DNA from: Burkholderia sp. 4M9327F10
GTDB taxonomy: Bacteria > Pseudomonadota > Gammaproteobacteria > Burkholderiales > Burkholderiaceae
Assembly: GCF_005503145.1 (NCBI RefSeq)
Contig: NZ_SCNV01000016.1
Span: 79,977 to 143,976, forward strand
DNA: 64,000 nucleotides
Direction of reading: 5' to 3'
Shown: positions 8,330-18,800 of the stretch, piece after piece
Numbering within the stretch: position 1 is the first letter of the stretch
How the letters are laid out: every line of letters starts with the position of its first letter
Translations under genes and position numbers: made by a program
The notes under the pieces: model-generated
What the model saw: only the letters and a program-made list of their open reading frames with translations
What the model was told of the DNA's origin: nothing
Database searches by the model: none

Positions 8330-9103
8330 ATGAAGATGAGAAAAATACTTTCGAGGCTCATGGTGATCGGGGCCGCATCACTGACGCTTGCACTGGCGTT
8401 GCTGGCCGCGCCGGCCTACGCGGACGACAATTTCCCGCTCGACCGCGCGCCCGATAACGCGGACAATTTCGCTTCTTTGCAGCACGGCTCCAAATTGTTT
8501 GTAAACTACTGCCTGAATTGCCACAGCGCGAACCTGGTGCGCTACAGCGCATTGACCAGTTTGGGCATTTCACCGCAGGAAATTCAGACAAACCTGCTTT
8601 TTACGACCGATAAAATCGGTAACACGATGTCGGTGGCAATGAAGCCTGACGACGCGAAAGCGTGGTTCGGCACGGCGCCGCCGGATCTGTCGGTGGAAGC
8701 ACGGGCGCGCAGCCGGGACTGGCTGTACACGTATCTGCGCAGTTTCTATCGCGACGATACGCGGCCAACCGGCTGGAACAATCTGGTGTATGAAAACGTG
8801 AGCATGCCTCACGTGTTGTGGCAGCTTCAGGGGCAACGTACGGCGAAGTTCGACGACGTAGTCGACGAAAGGAGCGGGGAAACCGTCCATAAATTCGTCG
8901 GCTACCAGCAGATCACGCCGGGAACGGTGTCGTCGGTAGATTATGATTCGGATGTGGCCGACCTCGTGTCGTACCTGTCCTGGATGTCCGAGCCGACTCA
9001 GCAAACCCGCCACCGCCTTGGCGTGTGGGTGCTGCTGTTCCTCGGTATCCTGAGTTTTCTCGCCTGGCGATTGAACGCTGCGTACTGGAAAGATATCAAA
9101 TAA
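8330..9103 (+). CDS. petC: Ubiquinol-cytochrome c reductase cytochrome c1 subunit
   Basis: 257 residues from an ATG following CAAGGAGAC. Residues 1-31 form a Sec signal peptide ending in APAYA-DD. The heme c attachment site is C61-L-N-C64-H65, and a methionine in NTMSVAMKPDDAK probably gives the sixth ligand. A C-terminal hydrophobic helix (about 231-250) anchors the periplasmic domain. It hands electrons from the Rieske protein to soluble or bound cytochrome c. Last gene of petABC; a perfect hairpin begins one base after its stop. Confidence 0.96.
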   Translation: MKMRKILSRLMVIGAASLTLALALLAAPAYADDNFPLDRAPDNADNFASLQHGSKLFVNYCLNCHSANLVRYSALTSLGISPQEIQTNLLFTTDKIGNTMSVAMKPDDAKAWFGTAPPDLSVEARARSRDWLYTYLRSFYRDDTRPTGWNNLVYENVSMPHVLWQLQGQRTAKFDDVVDERSGETVHKFVGYQQITPGTVSSVDYDSDVADLVSYLSWMSEPTQQTRHRLGVWVLLFLGILSFLAWRLNAAYWKDIK

Positions 9104-9104
9104 T

Positions 9105-9122
9105 CACGCCATAACTGGCGTG
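9105..9122 (+). other. Hairpin immediately after petC
   Basis: CACGCCA (9105-9111) and TGGCGTG (9116-9122) form a perfect 7-bp stem with a TAAC loop, directly after the petC stop. No T run follows, so it may be a processing or partial-termination signal between petC and sspA rather than a full terminator. Confidence 0.45.
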
Positions 9123-9197
9123 GGGCCGGCGCAAGGAAAGACCTGCTGGACGGTTTTTCCGCGTGCTGGCCCTTCAGCTTTTTGAGGAAACGTAAAC

Positions 9198-9809
9198 ATG
9201 ATGGTTCTGTATTCCGGCACAACTTGCCCGTTCTCCCAGCGTTGCCGGCTGGTGCTGTTCGAAAAGGGCATGGACTTCGAGATCCGCGACGTCGACCTGT
9301 TCAACAAACCGGAAGACATCGCTGTGATGAATCCGTATGGTCAGGTGCCGATTCTCGTCGAACGGGACCTGATTCTGTACGAATCGAACATCATCAACGA
9401 GTACATCGACGAACGCTTCCCGCATCCGCAACTGATGCCGGCCGACCCGGTGCAACGCGCCCGCGCGCGCCTGTTCCTGCTCAACTTCGAGAAGGAACTG
9501 TTCGTGCACGTCGGCACGCTCGAAAACGAGAAGGGCAAGGCGGCCGAGAAGAATCACGAGAAAGCACGCCTCGCGATCCGCGATCGCCTGACGCAGCTCG
9601 CGCCGATCTTCCTGAAGAACAAGTACATGCTCGGCGAAGAATTCTCGATGCTCGACGTCGCGATCGCGCCGCTCCTGTGGCGTCTGGATCACTACGGCAT
9701 CGAACTGTCGAAGAACGCAGCGCCGCTGATGAAGTACGCCGAGCGGATTTTCAGCCGCCCGGCCTATATCGAAGCGCTGACGCCGTCGGAAAAGGTGATG
9801 CGTCGTTGA
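9198..9809 (+). CDS. sspA: Stringent starvation protein A (GST-fold RNA polymerase-associated protein)
   Basis: 203 residues. SspA binds RNA polymerase and shapes transcription during starvation and, in several pathogens, virulence. The N-terminal thioredoxin-like domain starts MVLYSGTTCPFSQRCRLVLF and includes the cis-proline region GQVPILVE and LYESNIINEYIDE; the C-terminal all-helical GST domain covers about 85-200. The PFSQR region replaces the catalytic residues of true glutathione transferases, as in known SspA. GAGGAA lies ahead of two consecutive ATGs. It is followed by sspB, the conserved pair. Confidence 0.94.
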   Translation: MMVLYSGTTCPFSQRCRLVLFEKGMDFEIRDVDLFNKPEDIAVMNPYGQVPILVERDLILYESNIINEYIDERFPHPQLMPADPVQRARARLFLLNFEKELFVHVGTLENEKGKAAEKNHEKARLAIRDRLTQLAPIFLKNKYMLGEEFSMLDVAIAPLLWRLDHYGIELSKNAAPLMKYAERIFSRPAYIEALTPSEKVMRR

Positions 9810-9896
9810 GTTTGGCTCGAGGGCGAGGGCGCCGCGCGCAGCCGGTGAGTGTCTGCGCGTCAGCGCGCGGCGCCTTGCCCAGTAAGAGGACTGTTG

Positions 9897-10415
9897 ATGC
9901 AAGAGATTTCCACGAAGCCTTACCTGCTGCGCGCGCTCTACGAGTGGTGCACGGATAACGGCTATACGCCGCACATCGCGGTACGGGTCGACAATCAGAC
10001 GCGGGTGCCTCGCCAGTTCGTGCGGGACAATGAAATCGTGTTGAACATCAGTTTCGAGGCGACCAGCCAGTTACAGATGGGCAACGAATGGATCGAATTC
10101 AGCGCGCGGTTTTCGGGCAAGTCGCACAAGATCGAAGTGCCGGTCGCCAACGTGCTGGCGATCTACGCGCGTGAGAACGGCCAGGGGATGGCGTTCCCGG
10201 TCGATTCGGCGGGCGGCGAGGCGACGGATTCCGGCGCTGACGACGATGCCGCGGACGAAGCGATCACGCCGGTGAAGGCGGGCGGCACTGGGCCGCGGGC
10301 CGTTGAGGCGGAGCCTGTTGCTGCAACGAAAGCCGAGGATACCGACGAGACGCCTCCTCCCGATGACGATGGGTCGAAGGGCGGTGGCCGGGGGCATCTG
10401 AAGGTGGTGAAGTGA
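9897..10415 (+). CDS. sspB: ClpXP protease specificity-enhancing factor SspB
   Basis: 172 residues from an ATG after AGTAAGAGGA. SspB tethers ssrA-tagged and other substrates to ClpX. The folded substrate-binding domain is residues 1-105 (TKPYLLRALYEWC, then TPHIAVRV and the EIVLNIS strand). A long acidic, A/E/D/T-rich linker follows, ending in a short basic tail GHLKVVK, which matches the ClpX-docking XB tail of the family. Partner of sspA; a strong terminator follows about 76 bases after the stop. Confidence 0.94.
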   Translation: MQEISTKPYLLRALYEWCTDNGYTPHIAVRVDNQTRVPRQFVRDNEIVLNISFEATSQLQMGNEWIEFSARFSGKSHKIEVPVANVLAIYARENGQGMAFPVDSAGGEATDSGADDDAADEAITPVKAGGTGPRAVEAEPVAATKAEDTDETPPPDDDGSKGGGRGHLKVVK

Positions 10416-10491
10416 GCTGAGGCCGCAGGCGCGGTTTGGTCGGCAAGCGTGTCGCCACCGCGTTAGAAAAAGTGATTGATGGTTGTGGGAT

Positions 10492-10530
10492 AAACGGGTT
10501 ACGCGATGTTTGCGTAACCCGTTTGTTTTT
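10492..10530 (+). terminator. Intrinsic terminator after sspAB
   Basis: AAACGGGTTACGC (10492-10504) pairs perfectly with GCGTAACCCGTTT (10512-10524) around a 7-base loop, followed by GTTTTT. This 13-bp stem with a T run ends the sspA-sspB transcript and separates it from the CDI locus. Confidence 0.9.
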
Positions 10531-10765
10531 CTGGCGTCGATTGATTCGAGTCTGGTCGTTCGCGTGCCCCGAAACTCGATATTGCATTTGCGTGACATTT
10601 GTTTGCGCCAGTGCTCAAGAAGGCGTCACGTATTTAATAAGGGCAGGCGCGGTAGAAAAAATGCTTTATGCATCAATGGGTAACGAACTACACGACATGG
10701 CTGCCGCTAAATTCAAATATCAGAAAGGCAAGTCTTCGTTCCAGGCATCGCGATAAAAATCAGGT
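10531..10765. other. Intergenic stretch, AT-richer, no credible gene
   Basis: Between the sspB terminator and the putative cdiB promoter. Only short frames are open (for example 31 codons from 10661) and none has a recognisable product or convincing ribosome site. Base composition is lower in GC than the flanking housekeeping genes. Confidence 0.5.
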
Positions 10766-10795
10766 TTGATTCGGAACAAGTTTCTGTGTAACAAT
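10766..10795 (+). promoter_or_regulatory. Possible sigma-70 promoter for the cdiB-cdiA locus
   Basis: TTGATT at 10766-10771 and AACAAT at 10790-10795 are each 4/6 matches to the -35 and -10 consensus with an 18-base spacer. Transcription would start near 10802, just before the structured leader. Proposed from sequence only. Confidence 0.4.
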
Positions 10796-10812
10796 TAGAA
10801 ACATTTAGTAAC

Positions 10813-10918
10813 TTCCGGTGCCGACGGAATGGCATATCCGGTTGGATATGCGAAATGCATCGCCACGGGGTGTTTGGGGTAAAGCCCCGAATACGGCTAT
10901 GCAGCGGGTAGACCGGAA
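10813..10918 (+). promoter_or_regulatory. Candidate structured 5' leader of the CDI locus
   Basis: TTCCGGT (10813-10819) is perfectly complementary to ACCGGAA (10912-10918), which would close a roughly 100-base element. Inside are a perfect hairpin GCATATCC-GGTT-GGATATGC (10832-10851) and a GGGG/CCCC hairpin (10876-10888). An alternative helix CGGCTA (10894-10899) with TAG-A-CCG (10909-10915) would compete with the closing stem. The layout resembles a cis-acting RNA, but I could not match it to a known riboswitch consensus; comparison with c-di-GMP, TPP, cobalamin and purine classes from memory failed. Confidence 0.4.
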
Positions 10919-10997
10919 TCTCGCCGCACAAACAATAAGCGCAACTGTTCGTTCATCCGGTTAAAGACGGACAGGCACAACCACAGCGGTACGGGGA

Positions 10998-12812
10998 ATG
11001 AAGAAATACAGCTACCGGCTTGCCTTTCGCAAGCTGCGGGGAACTATTTGCGTGCCGCGGCGAACGCTGTGGAGATTGGCGCTGTTGTGCGGCTCGTTGC
11101 TGGCGGTTTCGCACGCGCATGTCGCGCACGCGCAAGCGGCAAGCACACTCGGCGAGCAGGAACAGCGACGGCGGGCACAGGAACAGGCCACCCAGCGCGA
11201 ACGCACGCTCAATGCGCCGAACGTCGAACTTCAATCTGCCGGGCGTCCCGAAGTCGATGATGGCAAGGTGCCGGTCGAATCACCGTGCTTCAAACTCGAC
11301 TCGCTCACGCTCGAAGTACCGCCGGGTTTAAGTCCGGTAGTCGAGGCCGCCGGCGCACGCGCTCTCTCGCCCAATCCTCTGTTTCCGGGCGGGTTGACGT
11401 TCGCCAACGATTATCTGCAGCGCTACCGCGGTCAGTGTGTGGGCCGGGACGGGCTCAACCTGATCGTGCATCGCGTCATGGCGCGCGTCATCGAGGCGGG
11501 CTATTCGACGACACGCGTCGTCATCGCCCAGCAGGATCTGTCCGCCGGCAAGCTGAAGCTCGAACTGATTCCGGGCGTCATCAGTGCGATTCGCTTCGCC
11601 GACCCGTCGACGTATGGCACGTGGCGCAATGCGTTTCCGACCGGTCCCGGGGATCTGCTGAATCTGCGCAGCCTCGAGCAAGGTCTCGAGCAGATGAAGC
11701 GCGTGGCGAACCAGGACGTCGACATGCAGATCGTGCCGGGGCCCTCGGCCGGCGAAAGCGATGTGGTGATTACGGTCAAGCGTCAGAAGCCGTGGTCGCT
11801 TGCCGTGAGCGCTGACGACAGCGGTCTGAAATCGACCGGCCGGTATCAGGGGACGATGAGCCTCACGATCGACAACCCGCTCGGCGTGTCCGACATTTTT
11901 AACATCAGCTACAACCACGACATTGACGGGCACCCTGGGCAATATGGCACGCATGGCGACAGTGCCTATTACTCGATTCCCTGGGGCAACTGGACCTTAA
12001 CCGCGACGGCTAGCCAGTACGACTATCACCAGCAGATCGCCGGAGCGTTCAGCACGCTGGTGTCGAGCGGCACGTCGAAGAACTTCGACGTCAAGACGGA
12101 GTACCAGTTCTATCGCGACCAGGTACAGAAAAATTCGCTCGAATTCCGTGTGGGCAAGTACTTCGGCGAAGCGTTCGTCAATGGCTCGGAACTCGATGTC
12201 CAGCATCGCGACAACAGCTTTGCGGAGATTGGCTGGGAGCACAAGCACTACTTCGGCGCCGCGCAACTGGACAGCACGCTTGCCTACCGCTGGGGCGTTC
12301 CCTGGTTTGGCGCGCAGCCGGATCTGCCGGGTGTCGGCGGCGGCACGCCTACCTACTACTACCACATTGAAACGTTCAACGCGACGTTGAACGTGCCATT
12401 CGCGATCGCAGGCCTGCCGTTGCGCTATACGACGACGGTGAGTGCGCAGAACTCGCCGAGCCTGCTTTATCCGACCGAGTATTTCTCGATCGGCAGCCGC
12501 TACACGGTACGCGGCTTCGACGGCAATACGATGCTCGCCGCGGAAAAGGGCGCCTTCATGCGCAACGATCTGGAGTTGCCGATCCGGCAGACGGGGCAGG
12601 CCTTATACGTTGGCCTCGACGGCGGCGAGGTCTTTGGTCCCGAGGCACACAACCTGCTCGGCCGGCGCCTCGCCGGCGCAGTGGTCGGTCTGCGCGGCAA
12701 TCTCTATCAGCACGTCAGCTACGACGCTTTCATTGGCGGCCCGTTGTATCAGCCCGCCGGCTTCCCGAACCACTGGCCGGTGGCGGGCTTCACCGTGAGT
12801 TTCCAGCTATGA
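10998..12812 (+). CDS. cdiB: Two-partner secretion outer-membrane transporter, CdiB/ShlB/FhaC family
   Basis: 604 residues. It exports the CdiA exoprotein across the outer membrane. A long signal region covers residues 1 to about 45 (ending HVAHA), then a Q/R/E-rich helix (about 50-72) like the plug helix of FhaC. Two POTRA domains follow (about 95-255; C97 and a later cysteine in the RGQC stretch flank the first). The C-terminal part (about 260-604) is the 16-strand barrel, with the VRGF motif at 504-507 in the L6 loop and a terminal SFQL strand. The N-terminal MKKYSYRLAFRKLRG resembles the extended signal found in large exoproteins, unusual for a transporter. Its stop overlaps the cdiA start (ATGA), implying coupled translation. 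Confidence 0.93.
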   Translation: MKKYSYRLAFRKLRGTICVPRRTLWRLALLCGSLLAVSHAHVAHAQAASTLGEQEQRRRAQEQATQRERTLNAPNVELQSAGRPEVDDGKVPVESPCFKLDSLTLEVPPGLSPVVEAAGARALSPNPLFPGGLTFANDYLQRYRGQCVGRDGLNLIVHRVMARVIEAGYSTTRVVIAQQDLSAGKLKLELIPGVISAIRFADPSTYGTWRNAFPTGPGDLLNLRSLEQGLEQMKRVANQDVDMQIVPGPSAGESDVVITVKRQKPWSLAVSADDSGLKSTGRYQGTMSLTIDNPLGVSDIFNISYNHDIDGHPGQYGTHGDSAYYSIPWGNWTLTATASQYDYHQQIAGAFSTLVSSGTSKNFDVKTEYQFYRDQVQKNSLEFRVGKYFGEAFVNGSELDVQHRDNSFAEIGWEHKHYFGAAQLDSTLAYRWGVPWFGAQPDLPGVGGGTPTYYYHIETFNATLNVPFAIAGLPLRYTTTVSAQNSPSLLYPTEYFSIGSRYTVRGFDGNTMLAAEKGAFMRNDLELPIRQTGQALYVGLDGGEVFGPEAHNLLGRRLAGAVVGLRGNLYQHVSYDAFIGGPLYQPAGFPNHWPVAGFTVSFQL

Positions 12813-15800
12813 ACAAGAATATCTATCGAGTCATTTTCAATGCCGCTCGTGGTCTCTGGACGGCGGTGCAGGAGACGGCAGCGGGTTCTGGAAAGGGGCG
12901 CTCCGCCGGCACGACTCGTCGCGCGCCATTGATGCGAGCCGGTGCGGACTTCGTCGACATGCTGTCGATGCGGCACGTCGCATTTGCTGCGCTGTGTGCG
13001 CTCGGCATGCAACCGGTACTGGTCGATGCCCAGGTCGTCGCGGCACCTGGATCGGGTAGCAGGCCGATCGTCGGCGTGACCGCGAACGGCTTGCCAATCG
13101 TCCAGATCGCCACGCCGAACGGCGCAGGCGTCTCGAACAACCCGTACACGCAGTACAACGTCGGTTCGCAAGGCCTGATCCTGAATAACTCGCCGGGCAA
13201 TGTGCAGACCCAAATGGCGGGCTATGTGGGGGGCAACCCGAATCTTGGCGCGGGAAGCGCTCGCGTCATCGTGAACCAGGTCGTGGGCGGCAATGCGAGC
13301 CAGTTGCTGGGCTACACCGAAGTGGCAGGCCAGCGGGCCGAGGTGGTCATCGCCAATCCGGCTGGCATCTACTGTAACGGTTGCGGCTTTATCAACACGA
13401 GCCGCGGCATCCTGACGACCGGCACACCGGTCTTCGGCGGAACAGGCAGCCTGGATGCGTTTCACGTGACGGGCGGCCAGATCCAGGTCGGATCGGCGGG
13501 GCTCAACGGAAGCAATGTCGACGAGGTCGACCTGATCGCGCGCAGCGTGGCCGTCAACGGCAAGATCTGGGCGGGACAGTCCCTCAACGTCGTGGCAGGC
13601 AACAACGACGTGCGCCATAGCGACCTGAGCGCGCAATCGCTCGGCCCGGATGGCAACAGTCCGGCTGTGGCGATCGACGTTGCCCAGCTCGGCGGTATGT
13701 ACGCGGGCAAGATCACGCTCGTGGGCACGGAAACCGGCGTGGGCGTCAATAGTGCCGGCACGATCGCGGCGCAATCCGGCGATGTCCAGTTGAGCAGCCA
13801 AGGCAAGGTGACGCTGTCGGGAAAGACCAGTGCTAGCGGCAATGTGGCGATCTCCGCCGCGAGTGATGTGTCGAACAGCGGTTCCGTTTATGCGACGCAG
13901 AGTACGACGCTGAATAGCCAGGGGCAGGTGAGCAACAGCGGAACGATCGCTGCGCTCGGCAGCACGGCCGTCACGGGTGCGAGCATCAATTCGACCGGCT
14001 CGCTAGGCGCCGGTATCGACGCCAACGGCAACGTCGCGGGGACCGGCAGTCTGTCGGCTACGGGCACCGGGGCTGTGATTGCCACCGGCCAGGAAATGGC
14101 GGGCGGCAATCTCACACTGTCGGGCAGCAGCCTGAACATGGGGGGTGCCCAAACGTTGACCAAAGGCAGCGCGTCCCTGACGGCAACGGGCGCCGGTGGC
14201 GACACGGGCAACATCGTTCATACGGGTGGCTCGCTGCAAGCGGGCGGCAGCCTGACGGTCAATGCCGCGGGGACCGTCACGAACGATCAGGGGCAATTGG
14301 GCGCCACCCAGTTGAGCGTGACGGCAGGCGGTATCTCGAACCGTAGCGGTACGCTGTCGCAAACGGGGGCGGGTGATACGACGTTGACTGTGTCGGGCGC
14401 GTTCGACAATACCGGCGGCACGGTGACGACGAATGCACAAAACACTACGGTTCGCGCGGGCAGCGTGACCAACGCGAGCGGCACGATCAGTCACGCGGGC
14501 ACGGGGACGCTGAATGTCCAGAGCGGCGCGCTCAACAACACTCAAGGCAATATCGCCACGAACGGCGTAGCGACGATTGCGGCAACGGGCATCGAGAACG
14601 GCTCCGGCTCGATCACGTCGGCGCAGGCGCTCAACGTGGCGTCGAACGGCGACATCGACAACACAGCGGGCCGGTTCGAAGCGGCCGGCGCGGTGAACGT
14701 GTCGGGCGCGAACGTGCAGAACACGGCCGGGCGCATCGTGTCCGATAACAGCAATGGCCTCACGCTCACGGCGAGCGGCCAGATCACGAATGCGGCGGGC
14801 ACGACGGCGCAGGGTGCGTCGGGCGGTGTGATTGGCGGTAACGGCAATACGACGGTCAACGCGGCTTCGTTGACCAATAGCGGGACCGTCACGGCCGCGC
14901 AGAACCTGGGGGTGACGACTTCGGGAGCGCTCGACGACAGCGGCGGATCGATGAGCGGCGCGACGCTCGAGGCGAATGCGGCGTCGCTCACGAACGCGAA
15001 CGGGACGATCAGCGCCAATACTGTTTCCCTAACCGCCCCGCAGCTCGACAACAGCGGCGGGAAGATCACGGCGAACCAGATCAATGTAAGCGCCACGAAC
15101 CTGACGAACCACAACGGCGTGCTTACCCAGCTCGGCTTGGGGGCGATGGATGTCAATGTCAGCGGCACGCTCGACAATTCAAGCGGCGGCGTGCTCCAGA
15201 CCAACAGCACGAATCTGACGCTTGCGCCGTCGACGTTGAACAACAATGGCGGCACGATCACGCATGCCGGGACCGGCACGCTGACGATCAACTCAGGCAG
15301 TGGCACGGGAGCATTGACGAACGTCGGCGGCAAGATCGTGACGAACGGCATGGCGAACGTGTCGGCCGGCAGCGTGGACGACACGGGCGGCGCCATCACC
15401 GGACAGACCGGATTGAATGCGACCGTTGCCGGTGCATTGAACAATACGAACGGACAGCTCGAATCGAACGGGAACCTGGGCGTTACAAGCGGCTCGACCG
15501 TCACGAACACCAACGGGACAATCGCCGCGGCGGGTAACGGGACCGTGCAGGCGGCTTCACTGACGAACGGCGGCAGCATCACCGCAGGGCAGAATCTCAA
15601 CACCACTGCCACAGGCACGCTGGACAACAGCGGCGGGACGCTGAGCGCGCAGACCGTCACGGCTGGCGCCGCGTCGCTCAAGAATGCGAACGGGACGATC
15701 AGCGCCAACACCGTTTCGCTAACCGCTCCTCAGTTCGACAACAGCGGCGGGAAGATCACGACGAACCAGCTCGGCGTCACCGCGACGAACCTGACGAACG

Positions 15801-18800
15801 AAGGCGGGTCGATCACGCAACTCGGAACCGGCGCAATGGGGCTCGGCGTGAGCGGCACGCTGGACAACTCCAGTGGCGGTGTGATCCAGACCAAAAGCAC
15901 GGACCTGACGCTCGCTTCCGCGTCCGTGAACAACAATGGCGGCACGATCACGCATGCCGGGACCGGCACGCTGACGATCAACTCAGACAGTGGCACGGGA
16001 GCATTGACGAACGTCGGCGGCAAGATCGTGACGAACGGCATGGCGAACGTGTCGGCCGGCAGCGTGGACGACACGGGCGGCGCCATCACCGGACAGACCG
16101 GATTGAATGCGACCGTTGCCGGTGCATTGAACAATACGAGCGGACAGCTTGAATCGAACGGCAACGTGAGCGTCGCGAGCGGTTCGGCGATCACGAACAC
16201 GAACGGCACGATCGCCGCGTCGGGCAATAACACGGTGCAGGCCGCGTCGCTCACAAACGGCGGGAGCATCACCGCCGGGCAGAATCTCAATACCACGGTC
16301 AGCGGCACGCTCGACAACAGCAGCGGGACGTTAAGCGGGCAGACCATCACCGCGAACGCCGCGTCATTCAAGAACACGAGCGGGGTCGTGAGCGGCAACA
16401 CGGTGTCGATGGCGATTGCGCAGCTCGACAACAGCAATGGCCGGATCACCACGAATCAGTTCGGCGTTACCGCGACGAACCTGACGAACGAAGGTGGAAC
16501 GATCACGCAGCTTGGAACCGGCGTGATGGGACTCGGCGTGAGCGGTACGCTCGACAACTCGAACGGCGGCGTGCTGCAGACCAACAGCACGGATCTCACA
16601 TTTGCCTCCGCGTCCGTGAACAACGACGGCGGCACGATTACGCATGCCGGCACTGGCACGCTAACGATCGATCCAGCCAACGGCACGGGATCGCTGGCGA
16701 ACGTCGGCGGCAAGATCGTGACGAATGGCCAGGCATCGGTGTCGCTCGGCAGTCTCGACAACACCGGGGGCAAGCTGGCTTCGCAGGGTGTCATGTCTGT
16801 GAACGTTCAGGGTACGCTGAACAACACGAACGGACGGCTGTCGTCGGGAACCGGACTGAGCGCTTCGAGCGGCGGTGAGCTGATCAATGCCGCAGGCGTG
16901 ATCGGCGCGGGTGGTGCCGTGACGGGCAGCACGCTGAGCCTCATTGCATCGTCGATCGACAACACGGGCGGCGCGATCACCAACCTCGGGAACGGTGCGA
17001 CGACGCTCAACGGTGGCAACCAGATCACCAACAGCAATGCCGGCGGTGCGTCCGGCATGGGTTCGATCAGCGGCAACGGTAACGTGACGCTGAACGCGGC
17101 GTCCGTCTCCAACACGCAGGGCGGGCAGTTGAGCGGCGCGAACCTGCAGATTAACGCAGGCAATCTGGACAACACCGGCGGCAAGATCGGCAATGCCGCC
17201 AACACGACCGGCGACGTCGGCATCTCGACGGGCATGCTGACTGCCACGAACGGCCTGATCAATGCATCGAGGAATCTGTCCATCACCGCGAATACGCTCA
17301 CGGGCGGCGGCACTTACAGCGCGGTCAACAATCTCTCTCTGAACCTGCAAGGCAACTTCACCACCTCGCCGAACTACAGCTTCAGTGCGGGCGGCAATCT
17401 GACCTTCACGCTTCCCGGCACGTTCAGTAACAGTGGTGCGCTGTCCGCCGTGAGCGGCCTCAGCATCAACGCGGGCGACATCCAGAACTCGGGGATGCTG
17501 GAGGCCGGCGGCCTGCTTGCCACGCACTCCAACACGCTCACCAATACGGGCACGATTGTGGGCGGCAGCGTGTCGCTGAATGCGACACAGACCCTGTCGA
17601 ATCTCGGTACGAGCGCGCTAATCGGCGCAACGGACAGCTCCGGCACGCTTGAATTGCTCGCACTGGACATTGAGAACCGGGACGACACGACTGCTTCCGA
17701 TACGCAGGCGACCACTGCGATCTATGGTCTCGGCAAGGTCGTGCTGGCCGGCGGCAAGGATGCGAATGGCAATTACACCAACGCGAATCTGGTCCACAAC
17801 CAGTCGGCGCTGATCCAGTCGAGCGGCGACATGCAGATTGACGCCAATCAGGTGACGAACACCCGGCGCGTGATGACGACGGGTGGTTTTACGTCATCGG
17901 TTGATCAGGCGCTGCTTGATAGCCTCGGCATCAGCACGTCTGGTTGCATTGCCCTTCACATGGAAGCCTGCAATCCCGGTCACCCATACGTGGGCTGGGT
18001 GGACCTGAGCAATGACGACCTCCGCAAGCAGCTCGCGAGTTTCCCTGGCGGGGTGTACACCGTCCCACCCAACGGCGGCCAATGGAACAGCGGATATCAG
18101 TACACGACTTATACGGGCACCGCGGTCGCCAATACGATCGCGTCCATCAGTCCGGAGTCGCAGATTCTCGTCGGCGGCAACCTGAATGCTTCGTCGGTCG
18201 GGACGTTCCAGAACTACTGGAGCCAGGTGGCCGCCACGGGCAACATTACGTCGCCCGCGACCATTGACCAGAATAGCTGGCAAGGACAGACCGCACCGCA
18301 AGTGCAGGTCACGTATTCCGGGCAGTACCACTACACGAACTACGACCATAGTATCGGGGACTGGATGTTGCCGTTCGGCAATGCCCCCTTCGTCGGCTCC
18401 AATCCCGGCGGCTATACCCAGGCGGCGCCGGCCGACATTCACACGTACGCGCTGCCGGGCTATGAATCCAGCTTCACGGCAGGCGGCACGCTCAGCGGCA
18501 CGGGCGTGACCATCAACAACACAGCGGGCAACTCCGGCGTCACGCCGCTCGGGCTTTTGCCGGGGCAGACGGTGTCGGGCACCGGCGCCGGCTCTGTGAG
18601 CGGCACGATCGGTCCGCGCGGCGTGGCGGTGATCGGCGCAGGTCTGGTGAGCGGATCGGTCGGCACGGGCGGCGCCACGCATCTGAGCGCGGTGGCAGTT
18701 CAGGGTGGCCGTCTCGTCAACAGCGGTCTCGCGAACTTCAACAATCCGACCATTGCCGCTGCAGCGGCGGTCAACGTGCTCAACAACATCACGGTGCCCA

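Noticed and set aside
10813..10918. c-di-GMP (GEMM), TPP or cobalamin riboswitch
   Set aside because: AAAGCC and a CAGCGGGTAG stretch resemble parts of GEMM, but the conserved CAAACC and GACGCAAAGC blocks, a GNRA loop and the TPP or cobalamin boxes are absent.
14542..17715. Several long open frames on the minus strand inside cdiA (up to 389 codons)
   Set aside because: They mirror the periodic glycine/threonine/asparagine codons of the repeat array, giving proline/valine-rich sequences without starts, ribosome sites or known families.
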